Source of the DNA: JAGOEF01 sp964511665
GTDB taxonomy: Bacteria > Bacteroidota > Bacteroidia > Bacteroidales > ML635J-15
Assembly (NCBI GenBank): GCA_964511665.1
Contig: CAZEHA010000005.1
Location: 35,170-99,169 of the forward strand
Direction of reading: 5' to 3'
Length of the DNA stretch: 64,000 nucleotides
Part shown: positions 18,521 through 27,842 of the stretch, piece after piece
How positions within the stretch are numbered: position 1 is the first letter of the stretch
Layout: every line of letters starts with the position of its first letter
Program-made: the position numbers and the translations under genes
Notes under the pieces: generated by a model
What the model saw: only the letters and a program-made list of their open reading frames with translations
The model's database searches: none
What the model was told of the DNA's origin: nothing

Positions 18521-19135
18521 CTAAGAATGGTTTTCGATGTTTGCATAATTTAGCTTTTTTAATCCTTCATCGGTGCAAATTCCACGCAGGTAGGGCATAA
18601 AAATAGTTCTTCCAATGTCTTCTTTGCTATAGGGCATTCCCTGGCTGTTCTCTTTCCCTACACAAAATTTCAGGGTTTGATGTAAAAAAATATTTGCCAA
18701 ATTGATATTGATATCGCTGCGAAATGTTCCGTCGTCAACGCCTTTATTCAGTATCAGCTTCGAAATGGTATCGTCGTTCAGCACTCCCGAATCGTTCAAT
18801 TCCTTGAATACCTTGTGGTGGTATTTCTCTAAATCTTCCATAAACAATGGATGTATCTTTTCGAGCACATTGTGGTGATATTGCGAAAATTTCACAATGG
18901 CATCTATTACGTTTTCTGATTTGGTGATAATGTCAATCATCAATTCTTGATGATATTTTACTCCTTCTTCTATGGCTTGTTTCAGTAAATCGTCTTTGTC
19001 GGAAAAAAGTTCATATAATGTACGTTTCGACATGCCCAAATGGTTGGCAATATAGTCCATAGTTACTGCTCTAATTCCCAGTCGGGAGAATAAGATGCCG
19101 GCTTCTTTCAATATTCTTAAACGGTTGTCGTCCAT
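18521..19135 (-). CDS. TetR/AcrR family transcriptional regulator
   Basis: This 204-aa protein has an N-terminal helix-turn-helix at about residues 25-55 (TMDYIANHLGMSKRTLYELF), the canonical TetR recognition region, and an all-helical C-terminal ligand domain. It is encoded first in the efflux operon, 131 bp upstream of the TolC start, so it most likely represses the pump genes and itself until a substrate binds (inference). The ATG at 19135 is preferred over a TTG at 19156 because a good -7/-33 promoter overlaps that TTG. Confidence 0.9.
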   Translation of the reverse strand: MDDNRLRILKEAGILFSRLGIRAVTMDYIANHLGMSKRTLYELFSDKDDLLKQAIEEGVKYHQELMIDIITKSENVIDAIVKFSQYHHNVLEKIHPLFMEDLEKYHHKVFKELNDSGVLNDDTISKLILNKGVDDGTFRSDININLANIFLHQTLKFCVGKENSQGMPYSKEDIGRTIFMPYLRGICTDEGLKKLNYANIENHS

Positions 19136-19153
19136 GTGTTCAAATTGAATTTG

Positions 19154-19182
19154 CAAAATTAGAAAACTATTTAGGTTTCAAA
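19154..19182 (-). promoter_or_regulatory. Promoter of the TetR-efflux operon
   Basis: On the minus strand TTTG (19179-19182) and TAATTTTG (19154-19161) are separated by 17 nt. This is close to the Bacteroidota pattern TTTG-N19-TAnnTTTG. A start about 7 nt downstream would leave a leader of roughly a dozen bases before the ATG at 19135. Confidence 0.5.
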
Positions 19183-19408
19183 AGTTTTTACAGAGATTTA
19201 ACCAATATTTAACACCTGATGTTCAATACAAGAAATATTATTATTTTGTAACATTGTTAAGTAAAAGAAAATCAATACATTACTTAAGTTATTTTCTAAA
19301 ACTCACACAAACTCAACAATAGCTAAACAAAGTTTCGGATATTAGATATTGAAAGAGTTAAACTGTTTCAAAGTGATTTGCCAAGGCTGCCGGGCAAAAT
19401 TGTTGTAA

Positions 19409-20713
19409 CTACTTAATCCAGCTTGCAATAGTTTTAATCAGATGGTCGTGTTGCACCTTTGGAAGTGTCTTTATTCGCGACATGTGTGAGCCGCCTGGAG
19501 CAATTACTTTAAGTACATTGGGGTTGGGTCCGGGATCGGCGGCGGCCGCAGTCCATGGATCGTATTCGCCATAAATCAGTATCACACGTTTTGCCCTTTC
19601 CTGTAGAAACTTAGTTAAATCGCGTGCAATTTCGGGGTCGAATTCAATGTTTACTCCTTCGGGCATAAAAATCCGAAAGAAATATCCTTTTGTCGATTCT
19701 AAACTAATTAGTTTTTCGAAGGGTGTAGGGTCGTAGCCGTAATATCCAAGTTCGCGTGCTGCCTGATAAAAAAACGGATATAGCGACTCTATCCCTTCAA
19801 TGGCAAAGTAATCGGGCGAGCACACATTTATCAGATAGCGAAACAAGGTGGCATCGTTGGCGTTGGTCTTTGGTATGCTTTCTGTATTGCATCCCCATTG
19901 CCAGAATGCGAACGAAAACTCCAACACACAGTATTCAAAAACTTCGGCTATGGGAATGCGATAAGTATAGTTGTTTTTCTTCGAAAATTTCTCGAGCATG
20001 GGTACCATTATATCTTTTCGCTTGAGCAACTCTTTTTGAAAATTTATTATCAGTTTTCTGTCTTTTGGAGTGGCTATGTTGGCCAAAAAAGATTCGTGTC
20101 GTCCGTCTTCAACAGCCATGGCTACCGGTGCCACATAAGCTACTGTAACATCCATATCTTTGGGGTAATACATATTATATAGAAGTGCAGTTTGCCCACC
20201 TTTACTTATGCCGGTACCTATCCATTTTCCCCTGTAAATATTCTTAAAAGCTTCGTAAATATAGTGGTGGTCGCGGGCCGCATTTTCGGTAGTAAGATAT
20301 TGCCAGTCGATATTTTCGGGAACCGACTGATCGAAATAGCGATGCTCAACCACAATTTGATTGGCATTGAAAATTGCCGACAATTCGTTTACATAGTTTG
20401 CGTATGCTGCATATTCGGCGCTATATCCTTCGGTAACGAACACCACCGGACTGTTGAAGCTGTAATGAGATATAAAAATACGCTGGTTGAAATAACCTGC
20501 CTCTTTGTCTTTAAAGTCGAGTGGCTGACGAAATATTACCAGGTATTTCTCGTTGAAAAAACTGGTTGTTTCTAAGGTGTCAATCTCAACCACTCCGGGT
20601 GTCGATAGCAGGTATTTAGGCAACTCACGTGATTGAGCACCTGCAACAAAGGCTATAGAAAGCCATACAACTATCATGAATGACTTTATGATACAATAGA
20701 ATTTCAATCTCAT
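19409..20713 (-). CDS. Secreted serine aminopeptidase, S28/S37 type
   Basis: This 434-aa protein has a signal peptide (MRLKFYCIIKSFMIVVWLSI, cut after VAGAQ). It is an alpha/beta hydrolase: the nucleophile elbow GISKGGQTA contains the Ser, YGEYDPWTAA supplies the Asp, and GGSHMSRI supplies the His. The N-terminal FRQPLDFKDKEAGYFNQRIF resembles the PLDH...TF.QRY start of S28 peptidases, and the oxyanion-region motif VEHRYF fits both S28 and the tripeptidyl aminopeptidase family S37. It probably removes short peptides from the N-terminus of exogenous polypeptides in the periplasm or outside. It is divergent from the DUF5916 gene. Confidence 0.82.
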   Translation of the reverse strand: MRLKFYCIIKSFMIVVWLSIAFVAGAQSRELPKYLLSTPGVVEIDTLETTSFFNEKYLVIFRQPLDFKDKEAGYFNQRIFISHYSFNSPVVFVTEGYSAEYAAYANYVNELSAIFNANQIVVEHRYFDQSVPENIDWQYLTTENAARDHHYIYEAFKNIYRGKWIGTGISKGGQTALLYNMYYPKDMDVTVAYVAPVAMAVEDGRHESFLANIATPKDRKLIINFQKELLKRKDIMVPMLEKFSKKNNYTYRIPIAEVFEYCVLEFSFAFWQWGCNTESIPKTNANDATLFRYLINVCSPDYFAIEGIESLYPFFYQAARELGYYGYDPTPFEKLISLESTKGYFFRIFMPEGVNIEFDPEIARDLTKFLQERAKRVILIYGEYDPWTAAAADPGPNPNVLKVIAPGGSHMSRIKTLPKVQHDHLIKTIASWIK

Positions 20714-21057
20714 ACCCTGCGATTTTTATGATGTTGCAAGTTAACAAAATGTTCACTTAAATTAAAGAACTGTAGCACAAAAAAACAAGAGATTTAGTGG
20801 CTTATTCGGTAGATTATATGTGTGTTTATTTTTTAATTACAATGAACATAATTACAAGTATGTAATTTGTCGGCAAACTGACTTTACCGATGCTGTCATC
20901 AAACAGAAGCCGTATTGGGTTCCCTGAAATTCCGGTTTCAGTATCGTATTTAAAAAAAATGAAGCCATTTCCATATTATTTTACAATTGTTTGCGCTTTG
21001 TTGCTTTTCTTGCAAAAATGTTTCATTATTGCGAAAATTTGTAAACAGGGGCCGGCT
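20714..21057. other. Divergent intergenic region
   Basis: This is 344 AT-rich bases between the peptidase and the DUF5916 protein. It must hold both promoters. TAATTTG-like sequence occurs near 20860-20870 but no clean TTTG/TAnnTTTG pair. A rightward frame is open from 20890 and would prepend 56 residues to the DUF5916 protein, but the added part lacks family features. Confidence 0.5.
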
Positions 21058-23490
21058 ATGACTAAAGTGCTGAATGTATGCTTGATATTGATTGTTGTAA
21101 CAACGAATGCATTGTATGCCCAGCCTCGCGAAATTGCCGCAATACGCGCCGAATCGACTGTAGTAATCGACGCTGTTTTCAACGACCATGTATGGCAGCA
21201 TGCATCGGTGGCCGATGGCTTTGTTACCTATCAGCCCGGTTTTGGGCAGCAGCCCGGGCATGCTACAAGAGTGCAAGTAGCCTACAACAACTATGCCTTG
21301 TTCGTAGCGGCTTTTATGGCCGATAGTAATGCCGACAGCATTCACCGCGAGCTTACGGTTCGCGATAATATAAATGGGAACACCGATTTATTCGGCATTA
21401 TGCTGAATCCGAATAACGATGGACAGAATGCCTACGAGTTTTGGGTAACAGCAGCCAATGTTCAAACCGACATACGCATTTCTACTTTTAGTACCGATTA
21501 TGCCTGGGATGCCGTTTGGAGAAGCGCCGTAAGAATCGATAGCCTTGGCTGGTATGTAGAAATGGAAATACCTTATTCGGCATTTCGTTTTCCGAAATCG
21601 CAACAACAAACCTGGGCTATCAATTTCTATCGTTCGGTGCGGCGCATACGCGAAACATCAAGTTTTCAGCCTGTCGACCGAAAGAGGGGCAGTAAAAGCG
21701 AGCAAATGGCAATGCTGGTGGGTATCAGCAATGTGCAATCGCCAATGCGAATTTCGTTTATGCCCTATGTGTCGGGATACGTCAATCATTATTCCGAGAT
21801 AAATAAACCGGCCTATGCCTTTAACGGAGGCCTCGATTTGAAAATGGGGCTAAGCGAAAGCCATACACTCGATATGACATTAATACCCGACTTCGGGCAG
21901 GAAAAAACCGACGACATCGTTCTCAACTTGTCGCCCTACGAAACCTACTACGACGAACAAAGGCAGTTTTTTACCGAGGGCACCGAGTTGTTCGATAAAT
22001 GTGGGCTGTTTTACTCGCGGCGTATCGGAAAGCAGCCGCGTGCCTATCTCAGCACCGATACACTTGCCGATTACGATTATCTTATCGAGAAAAACCCTAT
22101 GAGGTCAAGACTGATAAATGCATTTAAGATTTCGGGACGAAACAAAAACAATTTGGCAATAGGTGTGTTCAATGCACTCACAGGCAATACCTATGCGCAT
22201 ATTGTTAACCCCTACGGAGAGCCTGGTCGCTTGCTAACCGAGCCTTGGGCCAACTACAATATGCTGGTTGTTGATAAAGCATTTACCCGATATTCGTATG
22301 TGAATTTTACCAATGCTTTTGTTTTGGTGCCCAACGACTCTTTTGTGTCGAATGTATCGGGAACCGATTTTAAATTTATGGATAAACAAAATGTATATGG
22401 CGTTTCAGGCAGAGCTGTCTATTCTCACATAAGCCCTCTCACCGAAAACGCTATTGCAGGAGGGAGCAAAGCCATGCTGAGTTTTGGCAAACTAACCGGC
22501 AACTTGCAGTATAGCTATTCGACCAATTTTGAATCGGCAAACTACAATCCTAATGTTATGGGTTACCTCGATCAGAATAACAAATTTACCCAAACACTGC
22601 GTTTTGCTTATAATATTTACGAACCACGAGGCAGGTTTAACCTTATATACAGCGATGTGACCCTAAATTATTCGCGCCTTCACAAACCTTCGGTTTTTAC
22701 TGCAGCATATCTGCATTTTTGGAACTATGCACAAACTGTTAAACATCTCAGTATATGGCACGACTTACGGATTGGTCTCAGCCCCGAATACGACTATTTT
22801 GAACCTCGGGTACCGGGGCGTTTTTACAAAAGAGACCCTGTTTTTTACGACAGAATTTATTTGTCGAGCGATTATCGCAAACGCCTTGCGCTTGATTTTA
22901 TAGTACAACTCACGGCCAACACCACCGATAGAAGGGCGATTGCCCTGCATATTGAACCCCGTTTGCGTATCAACAGGCATCTTAATGTGATATATGCTTT
23001 TGATATTGATGTGAATAACAAAACCTATGGATTTGTTGAGAAACTGAGCGATAACACCATACATTTTGGTAAGCGTAACGTAAATATCATCACCAATACC
23101 GTGGCGTTGAATTGTGTGTTCACCAATACAATGTATTTGCAGCTCAACGCCCGACATTACTGGAGCCGTGTTGATTACCGGAGTTTTTATATATTGAACA
23201 ACGACGGAACATTGGCGCTACTCGAAACACCGCTTTCAAATAAAAACATCAATTTCAATGCATTTAACATTGATGTATTGTTTAGTTGGAATTTTGCTCC
23301 GGGCAGTTTTATACATGTTGTGTATAAAAATAACATCAACAATATGGAAATGCTTTCAATGTTACAGGGTTTTCCCGACTTTGCCGATAATTTCTCTACG
23401 CTTTTGCATGAACCACGATGGAATAGTATATCGTTGAAACTGATCTACTATATCGACCGAAATACCTTCAGAAGACAGGGTGTAAAATAA
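21058..23490 (+). CDS. DUF5916 protein with CBM9-like N-terminal domain
   Basis: This 810-aa exported protein has a signal peptide MTKVLNVCLILIVVTTNALY cut before the AQP motif. Residues 20-210 match the carbohydrate-binding family 9-like domain common in Bacteroidota (IDAVFNDHVWQHA, FRFPKSQQQTWAINFYR). The remainder is a DUF5916 beta-rich domain with alternating aromatic strands that resembles an outer-membrane barrel (YDEQRQFFTEGTELF is the family hallmark). These proteins are often mislabelled hydrolases and their activity is unknown. ATG 21058 was chosen because it gives a standard signal peptide. Confidence 0.85.
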   Translation: MTKVLNVCLILIVVTTNALYAQPREIAAIRAESTVVIDAVFNDHVWQHASVADGFVTYQPGFGQQPGHATRVQVAYNNYALFVAAFMADSNADSIHRELTVRDNINGNTDLFGIMLNPNNDGQNAYEFWVTAANVQTDIRISTFSTDYAWDAVWRSAVRIDSLGWYVEMEIPYSAFRFPKSQQQTWAINFYRSVRRIRETSSFQPVDRKRGSKSEQMAMLVGISNVQSPMRISFMPYVSGYVNHYSEINKPAYAFNGGLDLKMGLSESHTLDMTLIPDFGQEKTDDIVLNLSPYETYYDEQRQFFTEGTELFDKCGLFYSRRIGKQPRAYLSTDTLADYDYLIEKNPMRSRLINAFKISGRNKNNLAIGVFNALTGNTYAHIVNPYGEPGRLLTEPWANYNMLVVDKAFTRYSYVNFTNAFVLVPNDSFVSNVSGTDFKFMDKQNVYGVSGRAVYSHISPLTENAIAGGSKAMLSFGKLTGNLQYSYSTNFESANYNPNVMGYLDQNNKFTQTLRFAYNIYEPRGRFNLIYSDVTLNYSRLHKPSVFTAAYLHFWNYAQTVKHLSIWHDLRIGLSPEYDYFEPRVPGRFYKRDPVFYDRIYLSSDYRKRLALDFIVQLTANTTDRRAIALHIEPRLRINRHLNVIYAFDIDVNNKTYGFVEKLSDNTIHFGKRNVNIITNTVALNCVFTNTMYLQLNARHYWSRVDYRSFYILNNDGTLALLETPLSNKNINFNAFNIDVLFSWNFAPGSFIHVVYKNNINNMEMLSMLQGFPDFADNFSTLLHEPRWNSISLKLIYYIDRNTFRRQGVK

Positions 23491-23528
23491 CCAGCGTGTT
23501 TTGCTTTCACATTCAATACATTAATATT

Positions 23529-23589
23529 CCCCGTAGAGACGCGATTCATCGCGTCTAGTTAACAAGCGATTCATCGCGTCTCTACGGGG
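23529..23589. repeat. Palindromic dispersed repeat (GAGACGCGATTCATCGCGTC type)
   Basis: This is a 61-bp element with perfect 17-bp outer arms (CCCCGTAGAGACGCGAT at 23529-23545; its complement at 23573-23589). Two copies of the inner GCGATTCATCGCGTC palindrome lie between the arms. The right arm runs into GTTTTG, so it may double as the terminator of the DUF5916 gene. A shortened copy lies at 61449-61470. Elements of this sequence are widespread in Bacteroidota genomes. Confidence 0.8.
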
Positions 23590-23861
23590 TTTTGTTCAAA
23601 AAACATCATTCCACCACCACCTTCCCACACTAAGCATCGTTTGCAACGAGGCCTTATTTATCGTTTCATTTCCAATGCAATTACACAATTTCGACAGGTT
23701 CTTTTTAACACAATTTCAAGAATGAGATATGTTCATTTGTTTTAGGACAAATCATTGCTTTAAAATGCTTATTTTTTCGTTACCATTCGAAAAACCTGAA
23801 TTTGGTTGAGTTATAGGTCTGCATTATTATTTGCACGTTATTATACCATTTTACCCGTTTT

Positions 23862-23895
23862 TTTGTGAACAGTTCGTTTGCTTCAATTATATTTG
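23862..23895 (+). promoter_or_regulatory. Candidate promoter of the EamA-YkgJ-HD-porQ operon
   Basis: TTTG (23862-23865) and TATATTTG (23888-23895, exact TAnnTTTG) are separated by 22 nt. Transcription would begin near 23902, almost at the ATG at 23904, giving a very short leader. Confidence 0.4.
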
Positions 23896-23903
23896 CGCCC
23901 GAA

Positions 23904-24815
23904 ATGAACCGACGACATCAACTGCTGGTAATTTATCCGCTGCTCACACTATCGATGATTTTGTGGGCATATTCGTATATCTGGGCAAAGGTGGCACTCG
24001 AATACTATCGCCCGCTTACCGTAATTCTGTTCAGAACCTTGGTGTCATCGGTATTTATGTTTTGTGTGTTGCTTTTACTGCGCAAGCAGTGGAAAATTAA
24101 AGCAGCCCATCTTCCTGCGTTTTTATTACTGGCTGTTTTCGAACCGTTTTTGTATTTCATTGGCGAAACTACCGGGCTCGATAAAGTAGATGCTTCGTCG
24201 GCAGCTGTTATTATTTCGACCATTCCATTGTTTACCCCATTTGCTGCCTGGTATTTTTTAAAAGAAAGGGTCACTGCATTCAACATTGTAGGTATTGTGA
24301 TATCGATGTTGGGAATTGGAATTATGGTGTTCAACCGCAAGTTCGAAATACAAGTTTCTCTTGAAGGATTGCTGTATCTGACCTTGGCAGTGGTAGCCGC
24401 CATTGGCTACAGTGTAATGATAAAACGCATGCCCGGAAACTATTCGGTGTTTACCATTATTTTTTATCAAAGTCTAATAGGTGCGGTGTTGTTTCTTCCG
24501 TTGGTGCTGATTTTTGAGTATTCAAATATGATGAACACAGGATGGGTGCAGCAAGCTGTGTGGCCCATTGTAAAACTGGGGGTTTTTGCCTCAACCATAG
24601 CTTTTTTGTTTTATATGTATGCCTTGAAGTTTATGAAAATTACCAAGGTGAATATTTTCACCAACATGATACCGGTGTTTACCATTGTTATTTCGTGGTG
24701 GCTGCTCGAAGAATCGATAGATATGCGCAAAATAATCGGAATGTGTATTGTTGTTGGTGGTGTTTTCTTGTCGCAGCTGGGTTTACGAAAGTATAGCAAC
24801 GGTGATAGCGCCTGA
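23904..24815 (+). CDS. DMT superfamily (EamA) transporter
   Basis: This 303-aa inner-membrane protein has ten hydrophobic segments in two EamA repeats of five. The first begins YPLLTLSMILWAYSYIWAKVAL, and the second includes EGLLYLTLAVVAAIGYSVMI and ends TKVNIFTNMIPVFTIVISWW. The family exports metabolites or amino acids; the substrate is unknown. The ATG at 23904 is preferred over a GTG at 23865. Its last codons overlap the start of the next gene, which suggests translational coupling. Confidence 0.88.
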   Translation: MNRRHQLLVIYPLLTLSMILWAYSYIWAKVALEYYRPLTVILFRTLVSSVFMFCVLLLLRKQWKIKAAHLPAFLLLAVFEPFLYFIGETTGLDKVDASSAAVIISTIPLFTPFAAWYFLKERVTAFNIVGIVISMLGIGIMVFNRKFEIQVSLEGLLYLTLAVVAAIGYSVMIKRMPGNYSVFTIIFYQSLIGAVLFLPLVLIFEYSNMMNTGWVQQAVWPIVKLGVFASTIAFLFYMYALKFMKITKVNIFTNMIPVFTIVISWWLLEESIDMRKIIGMCIVVGGVFLSQLGLRKYSNGDSA

Positions 24816-25290
24816 AAATATTAAAGGCATTGCAAGGCAGCGCAACGAAGCCACCCGCAAACTCATCACGAGATTGGCTTCATCTGACAAACGTCGCTTA
24901 GACAACATTGTGCATGGTTTTCATCACGAGATATTTTCGAAATACAATTGCATGCAATGTGCCAACTGTTGTCGTAGTTTGGGGCCGCGAATTACGCAGC
25001 GCGATATAGAAGTGTTGGCAAAAACACTGAAGCAAAAACAACAGAGTTTTGTGGAAACCTATTTGCGCATCGACAGCGATGGCGATTATGTTTTTAAACA
25101 AATGCCTTGCCCTTTTCTCGATGGCGATAACTCCTGCAGGGTATATCAACATCGCCCCAAAGCTTGTCGCGAGTATCCGCATACCGACCGTCCGCGTTTT
25201 TACCAGTTGCTGGCACTCAGTGCCAAGAACGCAGAGGTTTGTCCGGTGGTTTACGAAATTTTATTACGTCTCGAAAAAATGAAAATATGA
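24802..25290 (+). CDS. YkgJ family cysteine-cluster protein
   Basis: This 162-aa protein has the family Cys pattern CMQCANCCR followed by CPFLDGDNSCRVYQHRPKAC and a later CPV. The Cys residues probably bind Zn or an Fe-S cluster. The start is a GTG at 24802 overlapping the EamA stop; no in-frame ATG is available before the conserved region. The stop overlaps the next ATG (ATGA). The molecular role is unknown in the family. Confidence 0.82.
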   Translation: MIAPENIKGIARQRNEATRKLITRLASSDKRRLDNIVHGFHHEIFSKYNCMQCANCCRSLGPRITQRDIEVLAKTLKQKQQSFVETYLRIDSDGDYVFKQMPCPFLDGDNSCRVYQHRPKACREYPHTDRPRFYQLLALSAKNAEVCPVVYEILLRLEKMKI

Positions 25291-25940
25291 CAGACACCGA
25301 GCAGCAACAACTGTTGCTTATTGAGCAGTATGTAAAAGAAATGTTTGGCAACGATGCCGGAGGACACGACTATTATCATATTTTACGTGTAAAAAACATG
25401 GCCATGCGCATTGCCGAAGGCGAATCGGCCTGCATTTTTACAACTGCAGTGGCAGCTTTGCTGCACGAGTACGATGATGCCAAACTGATGCACATAACTG
25501 GTGGCCCCGGTGCAGCACGACGGCTGATGCAACAGGTTCAGGTGAACGATGAGGTGCAGCAGCATGTGTTTTCGATAATATCGAAAGTTTCGTTTCGTGG
25601 TGCACAGGTTCATACAGCCCCCGAGAGCCTCGAAGGCCGATGTGTGCAGGACGCCGACCGCCTCGATGCCATAGGAGCCATCGGCATAGCACGCACATTT
25701 GCTTTTGGTGGTGCTGCAGGTCGGTTAATGCACCAGCCCGGCAGCAAACCAGCCAGCTACAACACCCCCGCCGATTACCACAAGGCGCGAAACACTGCCA
25801 TAAACCATTTCTACGAAAAATTGTTGTTGCTTAAAGACCGTATGAATACTAACGAAGCCCGACGTATTGCCGAAGCCCGGCATGCTTACATGATGGGCTT
25901 TCTCGATGAGTTCTTTGCCGAATGGGATACATTACGGTAA
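25287..25940 (+). CDS. HD-superfamily protein with altered HD motif
   Basis: This 217-aa all-helical protein resembles YedJ-type metal-dependent phosphohydrolases. The first metal-site His is in GHDYYHILRVKNMAMRIA. The normal HD doublet reads His-Glu here, in ALLHEYDDAKL, and the last Asp is in QDADRLDAIGAIGIART. Downstream GG.AGRLMHQPGSKP is also typical of the family. The HD-to-HE change could weaken or shift metal binding, although the neighbouring YDD may compensate (inference). It is translationally coupled to the YkgJ gene by ATGA. Confidence 0.8.
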   Translation: MTDTEQQQLLLIEQYVKEMFGNDAGGHDYYHILRVKNMAMRIAEGESACIFTTAVAALLHEYDDAKLMHITGGPGAARRLMQQVQVNDEVQQHVFSIISKVSFRGAQVHTAPESLEGRCVQDADRLDAIGAIGIARTFAFGGAAGRLMHQPGSKPASYNTPADYHKARNTAINHFYEKLLLLKDRMNTNEARRIAEARHAYMMGFLDEFFAEWDTLR

Positions 25941-25984
25941 TTGCAGACAATAATTTACGGTTCGGGGCGTTTTGTTTATTTAAT

Positions 25985-25992
25985 TATATTTG
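25985..25992 (+). promoter_or_regulatory. Candidate -7 element for porQ
   Basis: TATATTTG matches TAnnTTTG exactly, 23 bp before the GTG at 26015. The -33 box is poor (TTCG at 25961-25964). It supports the downstream start for porQ and suggests a second promoter inside the operon. Confidence 0.35.
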
Positions 25993-26014
25993 TCCTTATC
26001 AAAAAGCAAGACTA

Positions 26015-27115
26015 GTGTTTAAATATCTCACATTTTTCGTTTTGATTTGTCTATTGCCTTGGGGCAATAGCATAGTGTTTGCACAAACCGGTGGTAACAA
26101 TACCTACGAATTTCTGAACATTCCTCCCACTGCCCGTTTGGCATCGCTTGGCGGCAACAATGTTTCGGTGCTCGACAACGACCCGGGCTTTGTGTATGCC
26201 AACCCTGCCCTGATGCGCGAATCGATGCACGAATCTCTGAGCCTGAACTACAACAACTACATTGCCGATATAAACTTTGCTTATGCTTCCTACACACGGA
26301 ATTTCGAGGGTGTTGGAACTTTTGGTGCCGGAATTTACTACCTGAACTATGGCGATTTTATTCATGCCGACGAAACAGGAGCTATTCTGGGTAATTTTAC
26401 TGCCTCCGACTATGTGTTTGGTGTGAGCTACAGCCGACCTCTGGGAGAGCGGCTGTACATGGGATCAACACTTAAGTTTATGTATTCCTCAATGTATGCA
26501 TGGTTTTCGTCGGGTGTGGCAGTTGATGTTGGCATACATTACTTTTCGGCCGACTCGCTGTTTTCGGTAGGAGGTGTTATTAAAAATGCCGGCACCCAAC
26601 TGAAGCCCTACTATCAGGGTCAATTCGAGAAACTGCCTTTCGATGTTCAAGTGGGCGTGAGCCAGCGGCTGCGCCATGCACCATTTCGGTTTTCGATAAC
26701 AATGCAAGATTTAATGAACTGGAGCCTGCGCTACAACAGTCCTTTCGATAATACCGGTTTCGATACGGGTAATCAGTCGGCCGACACGGCATCACTTGCA
26801 TTTTCACAAAAGCTGAACAACTTTTTTAATGCTGCCGGAAGGGCTGGCGACGAGTTGTTGCGCCATGCCGTTGTTGGTGTCGAAATATTGCCTTCGCCCA
26901 ACTTTTATATTTCGCTGGGTTTCAACTATCGCCGGCGTGCCGAGCTGGCCATGTCGACACGGCCGGGATTGATTGGTTTTTCGGTAGGTGCCGGAATACG
27001 CATTTCGAAAATAAATATTGCCTATGGTTTTGCCAATTATCATATGGCAGGAAAATCTCACCTCATAAGCCTATCTACCAACCTGAACGATTTTTACCGA
27101 AAAAGCTCACTGTAA
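26015..27115 (+). CDS. porQ: Type IX secretion system protein PorQ
   Basis: This 366-aa predicted outer-membrane beta-barrel matches PorQ. After a signal peptide (VFKYLTFFVLICLLPWGNSI, cut after VFAQ) comes the family opening NTYEFLNIPPTARLASLGG and VSVLDNDPGFVYANPALM. Regularly spaced barrel strands follow, ending in VGAGIRISKINIAYGFANY. PorQ and PorZ act at the cell surface in attaching T9SS cargo to A-LPS; that role comes from Porphyromonas work. Start: an ATG at 25922 would overlap the HD gene, whereas the GTG at 26015 gives a clean signal peptide and follows an exact -7 element. porQ-cmk linkage is typical of Bacteroidota. Confidence 0.88.
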   Translation: MFKYLTFFVLICLLPWGNSIVFAQTGGNNTYEFLNIPPTARLASLGGNNVSVLDNDPGFVYANPALMRESMHESLSLNYNNYIADINFAYASYTRNFEGVGTFGAGIYYLNYGDFIHADETGAILGNFTASDYVFGVSYSRPLGERLYMGSTLKFMYSSMYAWFSSGVAVDVGIHYFSADSLFSVGGVIKNAGTQLKPYYQGQFEKLPFDVQVGVSQRLRHAPFRFSITMQDLMNWSLRYNSPFDNTGFDTGNQSADTASLAFSQKLNNFFNAAGRAGDELLRHAVVGVEILPSPNFYISLGFNYRRRAELAMSTRPGLIGFSVGAGIRISKINIAYGFANYHMAGKSHLISLSTNLNDFYRKSSL

Positions 27116-27131
27116 ACCAAACAATTGCAAA

Positions 27132-27839
27132 GTGAATGAATCCGAAAAAATAATCATTGCCATCGACGGACATTCATCGTGCGGAAAAAGTACACTGGCT
27201 CGCAAAATAGCCTGCAAACTTGGGTATATTTACATCGATAGTGGAGCTATGTATCGTGCAGTTAGCTGGTTTGCAGTGCAGCAGTCGTATATTGGTGATG
27301 GATTTTTTGATAGGGACGCATTGATTCGCGCCATGCCAGATATATCGATTTATTTCGAAACCGACAACAGTGGCAGGCCTGTAACATTCTTGAATGGAAT
27401 CAATGTTGAGAAACACATTCGAAGCCTTGCCGTGTCGCGCTTTGTTAGCACTGTAAGTACAGTGTGTGAGGTGCGAAAGCATTTAGTAGATATGCAGCGG
27501 AGTATTGCCCAAAATGGGGGAGTGGTAATGGATGGTCGCGATATTGGAACAGTAGTGTTTCCCGATGCGGCACTTAAAATATTTCTTACGGCCTCTCCCG
27601 AAGTTAGGGCACAACGTCGATTTAAAGAACTTAGCGACAAGGGCGAAAACGTAAGTTTCAACGAAGTATTGCAAAATCTGATGCAACGCGATGCTATTGA
27701 TCAATCGAGAACCGAAAGCCCGTTGCGTATGGCCGCCGATGCAATGCTTCTCGACAACAGCCATCTCGACGCCAATCAAACATTCGAGTTAGCCATGAGC
27801 ATGGTAAATGATGTTATGGGTAACAATATGCGAACCTGA
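27132..27839 (+). CDS. cmk: Cytidylate kinase
   Basis: This 235-aa protein has the P-loop GHSSCGKST at residues 13-21, DSGAMYRAVS (the CMP-binding segment), and DGRDIGTVVFPDA followed by a LID-type Arg-rich region (RAQRRFKEL). It phosphorylates CMP and dCMP with ATP. The start is GTG at 27132; an ATG four bases later is out of frame. It lies 16 bp after porQ and 3 bp before ispH. Confidence 0.95.
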   Translation: MNESEKIIIAIDGHSSCGKSTLARKIACKLGYIYIDSGAMYRAVSWFAVQQSYIGDGFFDRDALIRAMPDISIYFETDNSGRPVTFLNGINVEKHIRSLAVSRFVSTVSTVCEVRKHLVDMQRSIAQNGGVVMDGRDIGTVVFPDAALKIFLTASPEVRAQRRFKELSDKGENVSFNEVLQNLMQRDAIDQSRTESPLRMAADAMLLDNSHLDANQTFELAMSMVNDVMGNNMRT

Positions 27840-27842
27840 ATC

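Larger units (their letters stand above)
23491..23903. other. Intergenic region with palindromic repeat and promoter
   Basis: This 413-base gap holds the GACGCGAT palindrome at 23529-23589 and a candidate promoter at its right end. Between them no open frame of coding character was seen. Confidence 0.5.

Noticed and set aside
20890..21057. Upstream extension of the DUF5916 protein
   Set aside because: The ATG at 21058 gives a normal signal peptide, whereas the extension places a second hydrophobic run before it.
25922..26014. ATG start for porQ overlapping the HD gene
   Set aside because: It would put about 30 residues before the signal peptide and overlap the previous gene; a GTG after an exact -7 element fits better, though the ATG cannot be excluded.
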